Shown here in pieces: positions 1-5,533 of a DNA stretch of 9,456 bases. The stretch is from Gammaproteobacteria bacterium. GTDB taxonomy: Bacteria > Pseudomonadota > Gammaproteobacteria > Pseudomonadales > Azotimanducaceae_A. The notes beneath the pieces were generated by a model that was given only the letters and a program-made list of their open reading frames with translations, had not been told where the DNA came from and did not search any database. The translations under genes and the position numbers were made by a program. Location: positions 1-9,456 of the forward strand of contig JAPPKV010000284.1 of assembly GCA_028819775.1 (NCBI GenBank), given 5' to 3'. Within the stretch, counting starts at the first letter, position 1; each line of letters begins with the position of its first letter.

Positions 1-1
1 G

Positions 2-550
2 GTCTATCCCGACCAGGCCGTTCAGGAGAAGATCGAGGGGCATGTGCTGCTCGAGTTCGTCGTTACCGGGGCCGGTGGCGTCCGCGATGCCGTGGTTGTG
101 GACTCACAGCCGCGCGGCGTCTTCGACCAGGCCGCACTCGATGCCGTAGGGAAGTTCAAGTACAAGCCCAGGATCGTCGACGGCGAGCCGGTGGCGATAT
201 CCGGTGTGCGCAACCGCTTCAGCTTCGAATTCGAGGACGAATCAGCGACAAACAGCAGTTCGCAGACGGTTTTGCTGGATGAGACGCTGCCGATCGTCAA
301 GGTGGCGCCGATCTATCCCGAGGACGCTGTTCGGGAGGGGATCGAGGGTCACGTCCTGCTCGAGTTCGTCGTTACCGAATCGGGGGCGGTGCGAGATCCC
401 GTGGTGCTCGAGGCGGAGCCGCCGGGCGTGTTCGACCAGTCCGCGCTCGATGCCGTCGGCAAGTTCAAATACAAGCCCAAGGTGGTCGACGGCGAGCCGG
501 TTGAGACTGCCGGCGTGCGCAATCGCTTCACCTTCGAGATCTCGGACGAG
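2..550 (+). repeat. In-frame tandem duplication of a TonB_C-encoding unit (period 309 nt)
   Basis: The copies begin at VYP (2) and IYP (311), exactly 309 nt or 103 codons apart. The longest identical run I found is 22 nt, at 47-68 and 356-377. The identity at DNA level suggests a fairly recent duplication or gene conversion. The number of further copies upstream of the window cannot be seen. A third, more divergent homologous unit lies in the next gene (about 1127-1378). Confidence 0.85.
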
Positions 551-553
551 TAG
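2..553 (+). CDS. TonB-family protein with tandem TonB C-terminal domains (5' end outside window)
   Basis: The open frame enters from the left edge, so the true start and any membrane anchor lie outside the window. What remains (183 codons) holds two TonB C-terminal domains in a row. Each shows the family pattern: YP..A....IEGHVLLEFVVT, then G.VRD..V, then FDQ.ALDAV, ending in GKFKYKP. The first domain is cut just before its YP motif; the second begins at LPIVKVAPIYP near 290. By hand alignment the two share 57 of 80 residues and have a 309-nt period. TonB C-terminal domains normally occur once, at the end of an inner-membrane-anchored protein that contacts outer-membrane receptors in the periplasm. 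A tandem pair is unusual and looks like an internal duplication. A strong terminator follows the gene. The domain family is clear; whether it energises a transporter is not. Confidence 0.88.
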   Translation, partial: VYPDQAVQEKIEGHVLLEFVVTGAGGVRDAVVVDSQPRGVFDQAALDAVGKFKYKPRIVDGEPVAISGVRNRFSFEFEDESATNSSSQTVLLDETLPIVKVAPIYPEDAVREGIEGHVLLEFVVTESGAVRDPVVLEAEPPGVFDQSALDAVGKFKYKPKVVDGEPVETAGVRNRFTFEISDE

Positions 554-639
554 TCGCAGCCGAGATGTTGGAATCGTGCCCCCATATGAACTGCATTCCA
601 ATGCCGTGTGCCGTTGCACGCGGCCAACCGAGCGGCCTG

Positions 640-685
640 GCTGGCGCTCCGGTGGTCTTCGGGCTCCGGAGTGCCAGCGTTTTTT
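640..685 (+). terminator. Rho-independent terminator after the tandem TonB_C gene
   Basis: The 13-bp stem pairs 640-652 with 666-678 (12 Watson-Crick pairs and one G-U at 646/672) around a 13-nt loop. After one G comes a run of six T (680-685). This is the classic intrinsic terminator shape and it reads in the plus direction only. It should end the transcript from the upstream gene, so the next TonB-family gene (782) probably needs its own promoter in 686-781. I found no convincing -35/-10 pair there. Confidence 0.8.
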
Positions 686-736
686 CGCCACCAACAAGGG
701 TCGCCGCCAATACAACTACGAAGGCCGCATCTGAAG

Positions 737-750
737 GCAACGCGAGTTGC
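737..750 (+). other. Small leader hairpin with GCGA loop
   Basis: GCAAC (737-741) and GTTGC (746-750) pair around a GCGA loop, which fits the stable GNRA tetraloop class. It lies 18 nt before the AGGAG of the following TonB-family gene. It may simply be a short chance hairpin or may affect leader stability. Five base pairs are too few to claim regulation. Confidence 0.3.
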
Positions 751-768
751 TGCTAGCGAGAACCTGAC

Positions 769-773
769 AGGAG
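769..773 (+). promoter_or_regulatory. Ribosome binding site of the second TonB-family gene
   Basis: AGGAG stands 8 nt before the ATG at 782. It fixes that start over the far upstream in-frame start near 608, which would run through the terminator hairpin and lacks an N-terminal membrane signal. Confidence 0.75.
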
Positions 774-781
774 AGTTCAAG

Positions 782-1381
782 ATGCTGTTTCGATATACAT
801 CCGCCGTATTGCTTGGCGCCGTGGCGACCTTCGGCCTGCTGACGCTCATGCGTTCCGTCATTGCCGACCCGTTGCCGGCCGAGGACTCCGGGATCAAGGG
901 CGAGGTGCTCGAATTCGTACGCCTCGAGAAGGAACACGTGATCATTGTCGACCCGCCCAGGCCCAAGCGGCCGCCGCCCCCCGACGAACCGCCGCCACCC
1001 CTGCCGCCGATAGTCATCGACCCCGGCGGGACCATCGGTTGGGAAGGAGAGCCGCTGAAACCGATCCCGGAAACCGAGGGAGACTTGCTCAACCGCTATC
1101 TCGACGATGGCGAGTACCTGCCCATCGTCCGGGTAAGTCCGATCTATCCGAGAAGGGCACTATCGAGGGGCATCGAGGGCTACGTACTCGTCGAATTCGT
1201 CGTCACGGAAACGGGGGCGGTACGCGATCCCGTCGTGCTGTTCGCCGACCCGCCCGGCTTCTTCGAGCGCGCCGCGGTGACTGCCGTCTTGAAGTTCAAG
1301 TACAAGCCGAAGGTATTCGGCGGCAAACCCGTGGCCGTCCCAGGTGTCCGCAGCCGCATTGTCTTCGAGATGGAAGACTAG
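782..1381 (+). CDS. Energy transducer TonB-family protein
   Basis: This 199-residue protein has the full TonB layout. A short basic N-terminus leads into a hydrophobic anchor (about residues 8-28, AVLLGAVATFGLLTL). A Pro-rich linker follows (about 57-81, with PPPPDEPPPP). The C-terminal TonB domain (about 116-199) runs from LPIVRVSPIYP through IEGYVLVEFVVT and KFKYKP to VFEMED. TonB proteins sit in the inner membrane, take energy from ExbB/ExbD and act through the periplasm on outer-membrane receptors. No exbB or exbD is visible here, so the partner proteins are unknown. The C-terminal domain closely resembles the second domain of the upstream gene, so the two are paralogues. A TPR gene follows 53 nt later and may be co-transcribed. 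Confidence is high for the family and low for the specific receptor. Confidence 0.9.
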   Translation: MLFRYTSAVLLGAVATFGLLTLMRSVIADPLPAEDSGIKGEVLEFVRLEKEHVIIVDPPRPKRPPPPDEPPPPLPPIVIDPGGTIGWEGEPLKPIPETEGDLLNRYLDDGEYLPIVRVSPIYPRRALSRGIEGYVLVEFVVTETGAVRDPVVLFADPPGFFERAAVTAVLKFKYKPKVFGGKPVAVPGVRSRIVFEMED

Positions 1382-1434
1382 AGGCGTAAGGTTCATACGC
1401 CGTTCAGCATCGGTGTGATACGGTTGGTGTCGTG

Positions 1435-2184
1435 ATGCCTCGAACGTGGGAATGGAGCGTGAATGCTCGACTGATCTCGACTGTCATCGCGACGGTGTTG
1501 TTTGTCGTACCGGCCTCGCCGGGTCTTTGTCAGGAACGACCGCCTAGGAGCATCGACGAACTGCGAGAGCAGGACGCGGTGCGCGGGCGACCCGGCGAGA
1601 CGGTGCCAGACGCCCGCACGTACAAGTCGTTGACGCCCGAGGAGCGGCGCGAGCGAACGATGCGCAGGAAGCTGCGACGGGTCGATGAACTCATAGAGAC
1701 GGGGAAGTATGAAGAGGGTGCTGCATTGCTTGAGAGCCTGCGCGTCAGCAGAAGCGCCCAGGACTTCGCCCATGTGCAGAACACGCTTGGGTTTGCCTAC
1801 AGCCATTCCGACCAGCCCGAAAAGGCGATCCGGCATTATGAGCGCGTGCTTAGGATACCGGCGGTGCCCGATCCGATCGGATTTTCCGCCCAGCGCCAGC
1901 TCGCGCAACTCTACTACGATCAGGGTCGCGAGCAGCTATGGGACGAAGACGCGGAACCGTGGTTCCGCAAGGCGCTGTCCTCGATGCAAACGTGGATGGG
2001 AAGGTCGCCGGTCAAGGATCCCAAGGACTTTCTCTTCCTCTCCCGGGTCCAAGTTGAACTCAACGATCTGCAAGGCGGCATCAAGAGTCTCGAGACGGCC
2101 ATCAGGCTGGCCGAAGAGCGGGACATGCCCATCGAGGAAGAGTGGAACACGCTGCTCGCCCGGATGAAGTCGGCGAGCGACTGA
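1435..2184 (+). CDS. Secreted tetratricopeptide-repeat (TPR) protein
   Basis: From the ATG at 1435 this is 249 residues. It has a signal peptide (hydrophobic stretch about 13-25, LISTVIATVLFVV, with likely cleavage near GLCQ/E 30-34). A charged spacer follows (about 35-80, many Arg and Glu). Helical TPR-like repeats come next: one at about 82-100 (VDELIETGKYEEGAALLESL), the best at about 111-144 (NTLGFAYSHSDQPEKAIRHY), and weaker ones at 150-182 and 198-229. TPRs bind protein partners, so a periplasmic scaffold role is likely. It follows the TonB-family gene on the same strand. GTG at 1459 is an alternative start: it has a GGGA 7 nt upstream and gives a more compact signal peptide (MNARLISTV). 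GTG at 1432 is also possible. None of the three has a strong Shine-Dalgarno. The partner is unknown. Confidence 0.83.
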   Translation: MPRTWEWSVNARLISTVIATVLFVVPASPGLCQERPPRSIDELREQDAVRGRPGETVPDARTYKSLTPEERRERTMRRKLRRVDELIETGKYEEGAALLESLRVSRSAQDFAHVQNTLGFAYSHSDQPEKAIRHYERVLRIPAVPDPIGFSAQRQLAQLYYDQGREQLWDEDAEPWFRKALSSMQTWMGRSPVKDPKDFLFLSRVQVELNDLQGGIKSLETAIRLAEERDMPIEEEWNTLLARMKSASD

Positions 2185-2191
2185 TCTCGCC

Positions 2192-2217
2192 GTAGGGGAC
2201 GGGCTTGTCCCGTCCCG
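2192..2217. repeat. Palindromic dispersed repeat, copy 1
   Basis: A 26-nt stretch is identical to 8188-8213. Its core is a perfect 8-bp stem, GGGACGGG (2196-2203) with CCCGTCCC (2209-2216), around CTTGT. It begins 7 nt after the stop of the TPR gene and lies between convergent genes, as does the other copy. It has the look of a REP-type element or bidirectional transcription end. There is no T-run, so it is not a canonical intrinsic terminator. There is no transposase nearby. Confidence 0.8.
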
Positions 2218-2218
2218 G

Positions 2219-2260
2219 CGCGCCCTGCGGGCGCGTTTCGAGAATGCTAACGCATTCTCG
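2219..2260. repeat. Two further perfect hairpins adjoining repeat copy 1
   Basis: The first is CGCGCCC (2219-2225) with GGGCGCG (2229-2235), loop TGC. The second is CGAGAATGC (2239-2247) with GCATTCTCG (2252-2260), loop TAAC. Together with 2196-2216 this makes three perfect stem-loops within 65 nt. Copy 2 of the repeat lacks these two hairpins, so they are either a separate element or a longer form of the same one. Some role in ending or stabilising the converging transcripts is plausible but not shown. Confidence 0.6.
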
Positions 2261-2295
2261 TGGCAATCCGATTGACTGCTCGCTCGGCCTTGCCC

Positions 2296-3195
2296 CTATG
2301 ATCGTCGGCGCGGCCTGCGGGATGCACGCGGGTGTGCGTTCGACATGTCCATCAGCTTGTCGATGTGGGGCAGTAGATCCTCGTAGCTGGCGCCCGCACC
2401 GAGTTCCACGGGGTCGTTGACCCAGATCTCGCTCTTGCTGTAGTTGCCGCCGGAGGCGTGGATGACCGCGCCGTTCGGGGCGTCCTCGCTGCACATGAAC
2501 AGCACGGCGGGGCTCACCAGGGCCGGGTGCCGCATGGGGTCGGGATTGCCGATGTCCTCGGCCCGTCCCGGCACCGTGTTGGTCATCCGTGTTGCGGCGC
2601 CGGGTCCCAGGACGTTGACCCGGACGTTGTGGTTGGCGCCCTCCAGGGCCAGCACGTTGGCGAGCCCCAGCATGGCCATCTTGGCGGCGCCGTAGTTGGA
2701 CTGGCCGAAATTGCCGAAGATGCCGGATCCTGAACTGGTGAACACGATCCGGCCGTAGTTCTGCTCGTACATGTGGGGCCAAGCGGCGTGAGTGACGTAG
2801 GCGGTGCCGGTCAGGTGCACCTGCATGACGAGGTCGAACTCGTCCAGGGTCATGTTCTTGAAGGTGCGGTCGCGTAGGATTCCCGCGTTGTTGACCAGGA
2901 TGTCGATGCGTCCGAAGTTGCCGATGGCATCGTCGACGATGCTCTTGGCGCCATCGCGGTCGGAGACGGACGCCTTGTTGGCGACGGCGGTACCGCCGAT
3001 GGCTTCGATTTCCGCCACCACGGCGTCTGCTGCGTCGCCGGCCCCGGTACCGTCGACCGATCCGCCCAAGTCGTTGACGACGACCTTCGCACCGCGTTTG
3101 GCGAACTCGATGGCGTGACAGCGCCCGATGCCGCCGCCGGCACCGGTAACGGCCGCGACCTTGCCTTGAAACTCGCTGTTCTCGAACTCGCTCAT
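2296..3195 (-). CDS. SDR-family NAD(P)-dependent oxidoreductase, HSD17B4/multifunctional-enzyme-2 type
   Basis: A 299-residue classical short-chain dehydrogenase. Visible motifs are the cofactor glycine motif TGAGGGIG (17-24), ND at 41-42 (Asp after the second strand usually favours NAD), NNAG (102-105), Ser155 and the catalytic pair Tyr168/Lys172 (YGAAK). The stretches NDLGGSVDGTGAG and GIFGNFGQSNYGAAK are typical of the bacterial relatives of the 3-hydroxyacyl-CoA dehydrogenase part of peroxisomal multifunctional enzyme 2. Oxidation of a 3-hydroxyacyl-CoA or a steroid-like alcohol is therefore the best guess; the true substrate is unknown. The ATG at 3195 follows GAGGGGA (3199-3205). The tail after about residue 286 is strongly basic (ASRRPRRRS) and unlike the rest of the protein. 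The gene is divergent from the PhyH-family gene at 3253. Confidence 0.9.
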   Translation of the reverse strand: MSEFENSEFQGKVAAVTGAGGGIGRCHAIEFAKRGAKVVVNDLGGSVDGTGAGDAADAVVAEIEAIGGTAVANKASVSDRDGAKSIVDDAIGNFGRIDILVNNAGILRDRTFKNMTLDEFDLVMQVHLTGTAYVTHAAWPHMYEQNYGRIVFTSSGSGIFGNFGQSNYGAAKMAMLGLANVLALEGANHNVRVNVLGPGAATRMTNTVPGRAEDIGNPDPMRHPALVSPAVLFMCSEDAPNGAVIHASGGNYSKSEIWVNDPVELGAGASYEDLLPHIDKLMDMSNAHPRASRRPRRRS

Positions 3196-3252
3196 GTGTC
3201 CCCTCGGATATGTTCGTTCTATGCTTGACGTGGTCTTGAGGCGAGTTGACGG

Positions 3253-4047
3253 GTGACGCCAGACCGGGTCAAACAGTACAGAGAGGCGGGTTATACCATC
3301 GTTCCCGGTTTCTTCGCACCGCCGGAAACCCGGGCGCTGAAGCGGGAGGTGGACCGTTGGGTGGCGGCCGGTCTGCCCCGCGACGTATCCACTCCACACA
3401 AGAAGCGGAATCTACAGCTCATTCCGTTGTGGCCCCACAGCCGGCTGTTCCGGGCCGTGCCGTTCCATCCCAAGGTCGTGCGAGCCGTGTCCGCGTTGCT
3501 CGGGGATCCGGTGGTGAAGATTCTCGACCAGATGTTCTACAAGCCGCCGGGGGACGGCATGGGCACGAACTGGCACACCGACAACGCCTACTTCCGTATC
3601 CCCGACCCGTTGCGGGGATGCGCCATGTGGATCGCCATCGACGACGCGACGAGGGAGAACGGCACCCTCAAGGTGATTCCCGGCGCGTATGAACGCGAGT
3701 TTCTGCACGACCGCGATCCGGACAGCGATCATCACATCCGCACGTACTTGGACGAAGCCGCCGCCGTTCACTGCGAACTCGAGGCAGGTGGCGTGGTGTT
3801 CTTCTGCTTCGGCACGCCCCACGCGACCGGCCCGAACCCATCCACTGGCGGTCGGGCCGGAGTGGGTATTCACTTCGTAAACCAGGATCATGCCAGTCCG
3901 GCGATGCGCGCTGGTGATCGCTGGCAGCAAGTCTACCTAACGGGAGAATGCGCCACCGGGGGCGTGCGGGAGTACGGCGAAGCAGTCTCCTTCGAGGCGG
4001 AGATGGATTTCGCATCTTCGGGAACGCGTCCCGCATCCACGAGATGA
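3253..4047 (+). CDS. Phytanoyl-CoA dioxygenase (PhyH) family protein
   Basis: A 264-residue Fe(II)/2-oxoglutarate-dependent oxygenase. The iron-binding facial triad is visible as His108-x-Asp110 (NWHTDN) and His190 (GTPHATGPN). Arg201, in the stretch RAGVGIHF, is well placed to hold 2-oxoglutarate. Other family marks are the opening YREAGYTIVPGFF, MWIAIDDAT.ENGTL and VIPGAYE. These enzymes hydroxylate lipids, CoA esters or diverse small molecules using O2; the substrate cannot be read from sequence. The start is GTG (3253) with a rather distant GAGG (3238-3241). Only 57 nt separate it from the divergent SDR gene, and 16 nt from the ECF sigma gene downstream. It could be the first gene of that operon, or the ECF gene could have a promoter within it. 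It resembles the PhyH-family protein at 8233-8988 only at family level. Confidence 0.9.
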   Translation: MTPDRVKQYREAGYTIVPGFFAPPETRALKREVDRWVAAGLPRDVSTPHKKRNLQLIPLWPHSRLFRAVPFHPKVVRAVSALLGDPVVKILDQMFYKPPGDGMGTNWHTDNAYFRIPDPLRGCAMWIAIDDATRENGTLKVIPGAYEREFLHDRDPDSDHHIRTYLDEAAAVHCELEAGGVVFFCFGTPHATGPNPSTGGRAGVGIHFVNQDHASPAMRAGDRWQQVYLTGECATGGVREYGEAVSFEAEMDFASSGTRPASTR

Positions 4048-4063
4048 CCTCCCGGCCCTGACC

Positions 4064-4636
4064 ATGGCCAGCCCTCGCCGCCAGGATCCTCGTAGCGACG
4101 AAGCGTTGGTGGCAACGTGCAACGAGGGCGATGCCCGGGAGGCGGCGCGGGCTTTCGAAGCGCTCTACCGCCGGCACAAGGACTACGTGCTGCGTGTGGC
4201 GCTGCGTTTCGTGCCGGATACGGATACCGCGCTCGACGTCCTTCAAGACACCTTCACGTACCTGCTGCGCCGGTTCCCGCCGACGGGAGAGGGCATCGTG
4301 CTTACCGCCAAACTGACCACGCTCTTGTACCCCATCGCCAAGAACACCGCGATCACGGCGTTGCGGAGGTCGGGTCGCTTCCCGGCAGCAGAGGATGTGG
4401 CGCCGGACGACCTCCCGGGGCCGGACAGCGGCGACACGACGGATATTCGACGCGTGCTTGCGAGCCTTCCGCGCGGTCAGCGCGAGGTGCTCGAGCTTCG
4501 CTTCGTGGACGACCTGTCGCTGCAGGAGATCGCCGACGTGCTCTCGATACCGCTCGGCACCGTGAAATCGCGCCTGCACCTGGGTGTCGCGAGGCTCAAA
4601 TCCTCGGACTTCGCGAAAAACGTCGACGACGAATGA
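4064..4636 (+). CDS. ECF-type RNA polymerase sigma factor
   Basis: A 190-residue group IV sigma factor. Region 2 spans about residues 28-103 (FEALYRRHKDYVLRVALRFV, then DVLQDTFTYLLRRF). Region 4 spans about 128-180, with LPRGQREVLELRF and a helix-turn-helix of the LSLQEIADVL / GTVKSRL type. The linker between them is acidic (about 107-126). It should direct polymerase to a small set of promoters, held inactive by a partner until a signal arrives. The next gene is a one-pass membrane protein well placed to be that partner. The ATG at 4064 has no recognisable Shine-Dalgarno in the 16-nt gap after the PhyH gene. I could not identify an autoregulatory promoter by eye. Confidence 0.93.
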   Translation: MASPRRQDPRSDEALVATCNEGDAREAARAFEALYRRHKDYVLRVALRFVPDTDTALDVLQDTFTYLLRRFPPTGEGIVLTAKLTTLLYPIAKNTAITALRRSGRFPAAEDVAPDDLPGPDSGDTTDIRRVLASLPRGQREVLELRFVDDLSLQEIADVLSIPLGTVKSRLHLGVARLKSSDFAKNVDDE

Positions 4637-4667
4637 ACCTTTTCTGCCCGTCGTGCGCTAAACGGCC

Positions 4668-4673
4668 AAGGAG
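4668..4673 (+). promoter_or_regulatory. Ribosome binding site setting a GTG start
   Basis: AAGGAG stands 9 nt before GTG at 4683. It supports this GTG as the start of the dockerin-like membrane protein. Confidence 0.7.
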
Positions 4674-4682
4674 AACCGAAAC

Positions 4683-5081
4683 GTGTCCGATCAAGACGCC
4701 AACAGCGAACAACTCGACGAGGGTCTGATCCGCGCGCTCAGGGCCGCGGACGAAGCACCTGCGGTCATTACCGTGAAGGTTGACCATGCGCTGGCGGAAC
4801 TCTCGACCCGCCACTTCGCCTCGCGTCGGTCGGGATGGAAACGGCACGGCGGTTGGGCATTGGCCGCCTCGGTCGCGCTGGTCGCCGTACTGGCGGTGCA
4901 GATGATCGGTCCGGCATCGGACGACGTGGATGTGCTCTACGCGGACGTCAACGGATCCGGGGCAATCGACATCGCCGACGTGTTCGCCTTGGCGCGCGCC
5001 GAGCAACCCGGCGTCACCCAGGCTGATCTCGACGCCTTTGCGATGCGCGTGGTCTCGCTGAATGCGGGGGGTGCGCGATGA
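4683..5081 (+). CDS. Putative anti-sigma membrane protein with a dockerin-like calcium loop
   Basis: A 132-residue protein with three parts. Residues 1-56 are a charged, helical, presumably cytoplasmic part (LDEGLIRALRAADEAP). Residues 58-76 form one membrane helix (WALAASVALVAVLAVQM). The C-terminus (77-132) is presumably periplasmic. The latter holds DVNGSGAIDIADVFALA (88-104), which fits a dockerin type I calcium loop: Asp88, Asn90, Ser92, Asp96 and Asp99. A second helix-rich stretch follows (QADLDAFAMRVVSLN) but no second clear loop, so this is a half-dockerin. The position directly after an ECF sigma gene and the topology suggest an anti-sigma factor. It has no cysteine, so the zinc-binding HxxxCxxC motif of ZAS-type anti-sigmas is absent. 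The stop overlaps the next gene's ATG (ATGA). The anti-sigma role is inferred; the dockerin-like loop is seen directly. Confidence 0.75.
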   Translation: MSDQDANSEQLDEGLIRALRAADEAPAVITVKVDHALAELSTRHFASRRSGWKRHGGWALAASVALVAVLAVQMIGPASDDVDVLYADVNGSGAIDIADVFALARAEQPGVTQADLDAFAMRVVSLNAGGAR

Positions 5082-5533
5082 GGACGACGCCCTGGCGGGT
5101 GCTTCCCTTGGTCGCCGCTGGTTTGTTCGCGGTTGCCGCGCTAGGCGAGGCCAAGGCGCGGTTCGTGCCGGTGGAGGTGTTCCTGGACAGCCCCCAACCG
5201 GTCGCGGCTTGGCAGTTCGAGTTGAAGGACCGCAACGCCTCGATGAAGGTTGTGGGCGTCGAGAACGGCGGCAGCGACGTGTTCCAGCGCGCGCCGTACT
5301 ACGACCGTGAGGCCGTGACACGAGGCGACGCCGGTCGTATCGTGGTGGCCGACTATTCCCTGGCCGACGAGAGCGAGTTGCCCTCGGGCCGGGTTCGCGT
5401 TGCCACGCTGCACCTGATGCTCGACGGCAATGCGGATTTCGACCTCAACCTGATAGCGGCGACCACTGCGGACGGCCGGCCTATCGAAACGGCAACGGTC
5501 AGCCTGCAGGAAACGCAAACGAGGGAACCATGA
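5078..5533 (+). CDS. Secreted cohesin-like domain protein
   Basis: A 151-residue protein with a Sec signal peptide (about 1-26; LVAAGLFAVAALGEAKA, probable cleavage near AKA). It is followed by one beta-rich domain (about 29-146). That domain shows the pattern of a cohesin fold: VEVFLDSPQPVAAWQFELK, then GRIVVADYS, then LPSGRVRVATLHLML, then a closing DGRPIETATVSL. Cohesins bind dockerins, and the gene just upstream, overlapping by 4 nt, ends in a dockerin-like loop. A direct periplasmic contact between the two products is therefore a natural hypothesis. There is no lipobox and no second membrane segment. The stop overlaps the ATG of the VIT/VWA gene, so the two are probably translationally coupled. 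The cohesin call rests on motif reading and is moderately sure. Confidence 0.68.
   Translation: MRTTPWRVLPLVAAGLFAVAALGEAKARFVPVEVFLDSPQPVAAWQFELKDRNASMKVVGVENGGSDVFQRAPYYDREAVTRGDAGRIVVADYSLADESELPSGRVRVATLHLMLDGNADFDLNLIAATTADGRPIETATVSLQETQTREP

Noticed and set aside
568..601. 7-bp inverted repeat TTGGAAT/ATTCCAA with a 20-nt loop just after the first gene
   Set aside because: Short arms and a long loop; likely chance, and the real terminator lies downstream.
565..756. 63-codon plus-strand open frame in the gap between the TonB-family genes
   Set aside because: It contains the terminator hairpin and T-run, has no ribosome binding site and no recognisable protein features.
349..1092. 247-codon minus-strand open frame over the TonB-family genes
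   Set aside because: Antisense to two TonB_C coding regions and through the terminator; Ser/Gly-rich product with no family resemblance.
1383..1401. Hairpin GGCGTA/TACGCC after the second TonB-family gene
   Set aside because: Only 6 bp and no T-run; too weak to call a terminator between genes that may be co-transcribed.
3225..3230. TTGACG as a -35 box for the PhyH gene
   Set aside because: A -10 box at normal spacing would fall at about 3247-3253, on the GTG start, and no TATAAT-like sequence is there.
3668..4579. 303-codon minus-strand open frame across the PhyH and ECF sigma genes
   Set aside because: It spans two clear plus-strand genes and gives a low-complexity Arg-rich product; a shadow frame.
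4944..4997. The Asp-rich loop of the membrane protein as a full dockerin or an EF-hand pair
   Set aside because: Only one calcium loop fits the spacing; the following stretch lacks a second Asp/Asn ladder, so it is called dockerin-like only.
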